From: Glandiceps talaboti | Taxonomy: Eukaryota > Hemichordata > Enteropneusta > Spengelidae | Reading direction: 5' to 3' | Length of the DNA stretch: 64,000 nucleotides | NCBI RefSeq assembly: GCF_964340395.1 | Contig: NC_135566.1 | Location: forward strand, 5,095,501-5,159,500 | Shown: one piece after another, positions 58,701 through 64,000 of the stretch | Numbering within the stretch: position 1 is the first letter of the stretch | Layout of the letters: every line of letters starts with the position of its first letter | Position numbers and translations under genes: made by a program | Notes under the pieces: generated by a model | What the model was told of the DNA's origin: nothing | What the model saw: the letters and a program-made list of their open reading frames with translations, nothing else | Database searches by the model: none

Positions 58701-61700
58701 TGTTCATAGTTTTGACACATATCACATGGCCTGCCCAGCTTCTCCCTTGCACTTTTCACCTGGAAACAAGTCGAAAATGGAAAACAATCAGACAGCAAAA
58801 TAGCTACTTTGGAACGTTACATTAAAACAGAATGTGAAGTATTGATCCGTCAACTACCACCAACTTACAGTCAGATTATTCTGTGAGTTTTGAAGACATC
58901 AACACTGAATAATTAAATCATTGTGTGATCAAGGTTCACAGAAGACCCCCATAATCCAAAAGTGATGTAAAACCCTGGAAGACAGATGGAAACATCACGT
59001 TCATTTATTATTTACCATCCCAAAGTAACCACATTTCACTCTCTGTGTCATAATGACAAATAAGTAGTGTTGCATTGTAAAAAGAACTTCCTTTTCTACA
59101 ACAAAAGTATGATGATAAACTTGTGGCATTTGTCATCACCAATGATGATGAAAACTGAGTAAACACTTAAAATAATGATGCATCATTTAGGGTGCAGTTT
59201 CATCACATGTTGTCTGTCTCTTTGAGAAGTAGATATTTAAAAAACAATTGTAATGCTTTAAATGAAGGGGCTATGTTTCAATCCAAGATCATCACATTAG
59301 TGTTATCTTAAAAAGGATTACATTGGGTCATTCTTTTGCTCTGGGCCAACTTTTACTATAGCTCTGCCAAAGAACCAGTTTTCTTAATCTGAAGTGGGCC
59401 TTTAAGTGTTCTGATGCTGCTATTTGGCAAAAGTATACAACAACAAAATTGCACCGGTGTATTTAGAAAAAGTAGTGTGCTTACTCTAGGGAATCAAAGC
59501 AAACAGAAAATCATCTGACTTGAGAGTTACATAATGAAATATAGACATCCTTTACCTCTTTCTGTAGCCATTCCCATTCTTTCTCACTGACCAATCTTTT
59601 ACCAACAGTAGACACCAATGACTCACTACGTGCTCTAGCACTGGCTAACACTGATTCAGTTTCTTCCTTCTCTGCAGTCATACCTATTGGTTCAATGAGA
59701 AAATGGTACAATCTAGTCAGTCATACTGTTGCTTACCAGTGTGTACCCTCTCTTAGCCAATTTGATGCACCACTGGTACACAGCAATTCTTATTCAGAGT
59801 TCATCTCTCATACATATGCTCCCCCCTCCCTCTGTAAAATATGACTTGCTTGTGATGGCTTTCTTGTGCTTCAGCGAGGCTGACCATGGATCTAGTCTCC
59901 ATGTTCCCCCCTTCTCCCCCGTAAAACATTATTTGACTGTGCTGACCCTTTCTTGTGCTTCAGTGAGGCTGATCCTACGTATGACCTCCATGCCCCCCCC
60001 CCCCCCTCCACCCCTGTAAAACATTACTTGCCTGTGATGGCCCTTTCTTGTGCTTCAGTTAGGCTGACCCTAGATGTGATGGACATCCTGTCAAATTCAA
60101 CACTGTCATCACCCTTTCTACTTCTCTCTGGTGATATGGTTGATGTCAGAACTTTCTTGGATAAAATTGGTGAATGCTCTGATGGCAGTGGTGAGCCAGG
60201 AAAAGATCCCCTCCTTGAGAACTGAAAAAATAGTGAAATACAATATTTGCAATAAATTAGTTTGGACTTATTGTGGTATAAATAAGTCAGGATGACAAAC
60301 TTGTGATTTGATGGAGAGCATTTATAATAAAAAGTTGCCAACAATACTTCATACAATATGTTAGACTGTAAGATAGGTCGTGTCATTCTGCCCTCACCGG
60401 CCTGCTCTTGTGGGAGGGGTTGATCGATGTGTGAGGGCGCTCCATCATGGCGTACCTTACAGACTAATCAGTATGTCTGTCTATCTTCATCTCTTTCTGA
60501 GTACATAAACCTGTCAGCGTTGTTGGTATTGTTCCTTTTATGTGCTGCAACTACATCAAGAACTAGAAGATTAAATTTCTGATTGAGGCCTAATATGTAA
60601 GCACATGGCTACTCATGGTACTATAAGTATATACACAAAACATTACCTCATCATCATCCTCAATGTTTTCAAATGCACGCAGTGATGGTTCTGAACTAGC
60701 AGCCATCATTCCAGGTGACAGACTTTGATCACTGTGTGATGGCCATTTCTCTTGTTCTCCTGGAGAAGATAGCAGACTGCTGGATTCTACATCTTCCTCT
60801 TTTGTTTTCTAGAAAAAATACACCAAAACAAACACAAGGATTTACCAAGTTTGTACAAAGGCTAAGATTCTAGATCAGACTTCTTGGCTAATTTGAGACA
60901 AATTTTCACATCTTTACTATGAATATTTCATATTTTAATACTGAAACAGAGATGGGATCAACCATAGACCCTCCACCAACAGGGTCTATGGATCAACACA
61001 ACAAATGCTGGATGATTTCATTCTCGCAAACCAGAGCTATTATTTCTTTTCCAACACTGCAAAATAATGGCACATTCTGGACAGTGTCGTAAAAGAGGCC
61101 GTGGTTTGCAAGATGGATGATTTAAGTAAATTTCTGCTACATACCTCTGCTGCCCTCCTTTCTTCTTGTTCTTGTGAATGTTTTTCTCTCATCTGTTCCA
61201 ACATTTTCACTCGTTTTTCTTGCAGTTCTCTTTCATGGTCTTTCTTTTGCAGTTCTGCAATCTGTCGTTGTTGTTCTTCCGTCAGCACACTCTGCATTCG
61301 TTTCATATCCATAATTTGTAAGCGCTGTGACTCCAAGAATTGGTCGTTGGCCATCTGCCATGTTTGTGTCAGATCACTATGTTGTCTTTTCTCCTTCTCC
61401 AGCAATCTGCATACTGAATTGACAATAGTGACATTGTGAGATGTCAGTGGATTGTAATAAATAAACCAACGCCTTTTTTCTTCACAAACTGACTTCTTTA
61501 GTACTCCATTGATAAATTTTATATTTAATCAATAGTGCATCACTGAGTTGTAAAACTTACATGGGAGTGTTTGAGCGCAGGGGTGAACAAATCATTTTTG
61601 TGAACTGGTAGTTCCCGGACCAGTGCCGTAAAAAATCCAGTGGTCCTGCTGAAAGAATTAGTGGTCCCAGGTCCCGCTAATGTGACACACTAAATCTTGC

Positions 61701-63731
61701 CTATGAATCTGTATATTCATACGACTTTTTAACATAGTTATTAACAGTAAGGTACTGGTCCGACGGACCAGACAAGGTAAAATTTGTGTGGTCCGCCCAA
61801 AAAAATCGCTAGTCCCAGACCCAGGACCAGTGGATTTGTTCACCCCTGGAGCGTGTATGCCAAGGCAGTGGGAAAATCTGGTAAAACTGGTTATAAAGTT
61901 TGGTGAAAGTGAGTGCATTATATTAGCAGACGGAACACCTGGATCTTTCAGGCTAGGGAACCCTGATACAGTATCTTAAAATCTAAGGTAGATTTTACCC
62001 ACTTCCTCAGGTACCATCTTCAGAAAATATACTATATGAGTACATTCCAATATTACAGCACCCCACAATCTGTGGGGGCATTTGTTTCTGACATCTTTCA
62101 AATACTCCGAAGTTCACTATTACCAATCATACTCTAGATATATATGTAAACAACCAGATATACTATTCTGTTTAGTAACTTAACTTTATTCACACAAGGA
62201 TAAACACATTTGCACAGTACCTTCATGTAACTCTGATCTTAGCTTGTCAGCTTCTTCTTGAAGTACATTTTTCTGAGTGTTTAATACTGCTACATACATC
62301 TCTAGGTCTGTTCTGGATGCCTTTTCTGCTTCTAAATAATGATTTAGTTCTCTGACCTGCACGGTAAATGTGGATAAATGAGCAGTCGTTGATCACTATC
62401 CTTTTGATTAATTTGGAAAAACATTGCTAAAACATAATTTTTGTTAAACTCTAATCAATGTCACAATCACATACAATCATATGTATGTTTCAAACCGTGC
62501 AATGTAAATATGTTGCTGTACAAGTTAAGCCTAGAAAAAAAAATTTAGTTCCGGTTACTCGACTGCACCTAGTTTTTCACTGCTGACCCTAAACATTTTT
62601 TTTACGTATTTCACAATTTTTTTTGAATCATGAAAATTGTGAAGTCTTGCAAGATATAGTAGATGAGTAAACTGACATCAACTCAAAATGACAATATAAA
62701 ATTGTTCTTCCAATCTGTAATAGCAAACATAACTACCTATAATACGCACTCAAATGTGAAAAAAAATCTAAATTTTAAAAAAAATCTACCTACCACACCT
62801 ATTCTAAAATTGAGCATAATCAGAACCACATGATGTTTTTGTTAGGCCTTAGTAAACATCACAGCTACATACACCAGCATTGTATACTGTATGTATCCAC
62901 AGTCCCTTTAACACATCTATGATGTATTCTATCTAAGTTATTCCTGACTGCTATCCTATAACTATAAAGTTCATTTATTGAGTTTGTGTGACATCATGTG
63001 GTCGTTCCTAACTAGCTTATGAGTGGTAAGATCAGCGGAAACAAAGACGGGCCTTTCTGTCAAAACTATCACCTGATACAACTATTAACTAGCAGGTAAT
63101 TCTATCTCACCTTTTCATCCATGTCTTCTTTGTCTTTAATACTGGATGTAGATTTTTCAGGGCTGCTTAATTCACTGGAATCGGAATTCTCCAAATCTAA
63201 CAGATTTCCAACAGTAGGTGAACTACCAGTAGTAGACTAAGACAAGCAATTCATAACACATTTATAACGTTTATTTATTTATTTATTTATTTATTTATTA
63301 ACTGAACCATTTATTTCTGAGATTTACTTTTGCCTTTGTTCTACATCACTTTCAGAACGTTAGAAGTTGGTAACGTGTCATGTGAATGGTGTTGAGTATA
63401 TAAAATGTTCATAGGTTTATGATTTTTGGTATTTGTTTATTTACACTCTTGGTAACACACTTGTACCCAATTCATACCTTTGAAATTGCTGTAATGTGTC
63501 TACCAATAACTGAACTACCATGCACGGTTATTAAATGAACGACACATTGTTATTGTTGCTCAACACAATTATATATTTTTACTCAAATGGAACACTGTAA
63601 CTTATTTTACATACCTTGGTTTCAAGTGCTCTAATTGTTCCTTGTGCTTCTCTCAGCTTAGTCTTGAGTGATGCAATCTCTTGTTCCATTGGCATGACAA
63701 CAGATCGCAGCATTTCTGCATCCTTTTGAGC
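53884..63731 (-). CDS. RABEP1: Rabaptin-5-like Rab effector with C-terminal FYVE-like finger (5' end outside window)
   Basis: Sixteen exons in phase, in transcript order: 63615-63731, 63111-63236, 62221-62356, 61145-61413, 60647-60808, 60032-60221, 59556-59683, 58637-58759, 58380-58478, 57726-57824, 57506-57544, 56349-56640, 55820-55986, 55184-55300, 54399-54512 and 53884-54048. They encode 780 residues. Rabaptin links active Rab5 and Rab4 to Rabex-5 on early endosomes. Family matches: HEVCRLLEKEKRQH, ANDQFLESQRLQ, EAQERAITGMTAEKEETES, LVSEKEWEWLQKEV, KLGRPCDMCQNYEQQLQ, LHGKRSLHASL, KKYRRDIISVRSSAENIEET and QRDFVRLSQSLQ. Most of it is coiled coil. The C-terminal two exons add a zinc finger (ECQTCKSPFTGSKKKNHCKH, CGKVNCVDC, VCDVC) of FYVE type, where vertebrate rabaptin-5 ends soon after the coiled coil. 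The intron between 60032 and 59683 uses a GC donor. Confidence 0.93.
54701..55222 (-). repeat. 41-bp minisatellite made from a rabaptin exon end plus splice donor
   Basis: CTGACAAG starts recur at exactly 41-bp spacing from 54701 to 55152 (twelve units). On the minus strand each unit reads AGGGATTTTGTACACTTGTC, AGTCACAACAG, GTGAATACAG. The genuine exon end at 55184-55222 reads AGGGACTTTGTACGCTTGTC, ACAGTCACTACAG, GTGAGTTT. Thus each unit copies the last codons (RDFVRLSQSLQ) plus the donor. At least one unit (donor near 55018) keeps the exact GTGAGTTT of the true donor, most have GTGAAT, and two have lost the GT. Confidence 0.95.
55507..55760 (+). repeat. (CA)n arrays with a duplicated 90-bp unique segment
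   Basis: CATCATTTGCATACAAAATC to TATGCACACATACACACACA occurs twice (about 55539 and 55641) between CA runs, in a rabaptin intron. Open frames here are artefacts. Confidence 0.95.
56728..56813. mobile_element. Small inverted-repeat element (MITE family 4)
   Basis: AGCCCAGAGACTTGG on the left pairs with CCTGGTCTCTGGGCT on the right, 86 bp in all, in a rabaptin intron. The related short words ATAACATAACT and AACATAACT flank it. Confidence 0.65.
57158..57296 (+). repeat. (CATA)n / (CGCA)n microsatellite
   Basis: CATA units, then CGCA/CACA units, then CATA and CGTA units, in a rabaptin intron. Confidence 0.97.
57825..58379. other. Rabaptin intron, no feature seen
   Basis: AT-rich intron sequence. 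The similar long intron 58760-59555 likewise shows no repeat or hidden exon that I can support. Confidence 0.5.
59817..60095 (-). repeat. Tandem copies of a rabaptin exon end with its GC donor
   Basis: On the minus strand the genuine exon end GTCAGCCTAACTGAAGCACA, AGAAAGGGCCATCACAG/GCAAGT is followed by two copies in the intron (CTGAAGCACAAG at 60047-60058, 59952-59963 and 59863-59874; spacing 95 and 89 bp). Each is followed by TTTTAC and a G-rich tract. The first spare copy has CAG/TCAAAT and the second CAA/GCAAGT, so neither keeps a clean donor. Confidence 0.93.
60361..60467. mobile_element. MITE family 1, best-preserved copy
   Basis: 107 bp with perfect-looking ends TTAGACTGTAAG and CTTACAGACTAA, and internal GCCCTCACCGG / GTGTGAGGGCGC as subterminal inverted text. 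In a rabaptin intron. A fragment (TAGTCTGTAAGATAC) also lies at about 54613. Confidence 0.9.
60956..60998. repeat. Short palindrome, copy 2
   Basis: CATAGACCCTCCACCAACAG followed by GGTCTATG, related to 55-95. Confidence 0.6.
61578..61848. mobile_element. Non-autonomous hAT-like element
   Basis: 271 bp with 15-bp inverted ends CAGGGGTGAACAAAT and ATTTGTTCACCCCTG. GAGCG directly repeats on both sides (61573-61577 and 61849-61853). Internal GTGGTCC/GGACCAG text is also palindromic. CAGGGGTG ends are typical of hAT transposons, although hAT target repeats are usually 8 bp. In a rabaptin intron. Confidence 0.88.
63268..63300 (+). repeat. (TTTA)n microsatellite
   Basis: About eight ATTT units in a rabaptin intron. 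Confidence 0.95.
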
Positions 63732-64000
63732 CTACAAGACAAAAAAAAAAACATTTTCGTCATGGATGACATTTTCAATCAAAAGATGGCTGGTTTGCCT
63801 TTCACTGGTTAAAGAATTGATCCTTAGGAAATCTTGACAATTCATATTCTCATTCCGTTCATACAGAGTAACCACTTGGTCATATTCTTATGTTTAATCT
63901 TACCTCGACATATTAGTATAATGAATGTTCATTTGAAACATTGATGAATTTATACTACTTTTTAGGAATGGCATTATTTCCAACGTTTGCATCTTACTTT

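Overview
This is nuclear DNA from a multicellular animal. Genes are split by many introns with GT...AG borders, intergenic DNA is AT-rich, and simple repeats and small inverted-repeat transposons are abundant. The gene set (QPRT, NNMT-family methyltransferases, a CTR2-type copper transporter, TIM22, the POLD4 subunit of DNA polymerase delta, TBL2, rabaptin) suggests an invertebrate deuterostome (lancelet or hemichordate-like) or a lophotrochozoan. The sequence alone does not settle which.

Layout. 1-5.3 kb: QPRT (+). 5.3-14.1 kb: two tandem, convergently placed NNMT/PNMT/TEMT-family methyltransferase genes (-). 14-20 kb: repeat-rich spacer. 20-25.6 kb: a CTR2/SLC31A2-like copper transporter (-) with a CRE-containing, possibly two-way promoter and a possible first exon of another gene on the + strand. 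26-35.4 kb: mostly transposon fossils, a tandem duplication, foldback elements and a 150-bp interstitial (TTAGG)n array. 35.5-38.2 kb: TIM22 (+). 41.0-42.8 kb: POLD4 (-), head-to-head with TBL2 (+, 43.4-50.8 kb). 53.9-64 kb: 16 exons of a rabaptin-5 (RABEP1-like) gene (-), whose 5' end lies beyond the window and whose C-terminus is a FYVE-like zinc finger. All exon chains were joined by keeping reading phase across each intron. All give lengths close to the families' usual size.

What stands out. Four splice borders in three different genes have been copied in tandem, together with the adjoining exon edge, so that each intron holds 'echoes' of its own exon end. They are the QPRT exon 1 donor (54-bp unit, about 3.4 copies), the TBL2 exon 11 acceptor (92-bp unit, 3 copies), a rabaptin donor turned into a twelve-unit 41-bp minisatellite, and a rabaptin GC-donor (about 90-bp unit, 3 copies). 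The 3' end of the QPRT last exon is likewise echoed in its 3' UTR. In every case the functional copy is the one next to the exon body and the spare copies lie in the intron. This recurrent pattern is the most unusual signal in the window.

How the genes relate. QPRT makes nicotinate mononucleotide for de novo NAD synthesis. NNMT-type enzymes consume nicotinamide, so the QPRT/methyltransferase neighbourhood may be a small NAD-related cluster, but the methyltransferase substrate is unproven. The other genes are unrelated housekeeping functions.
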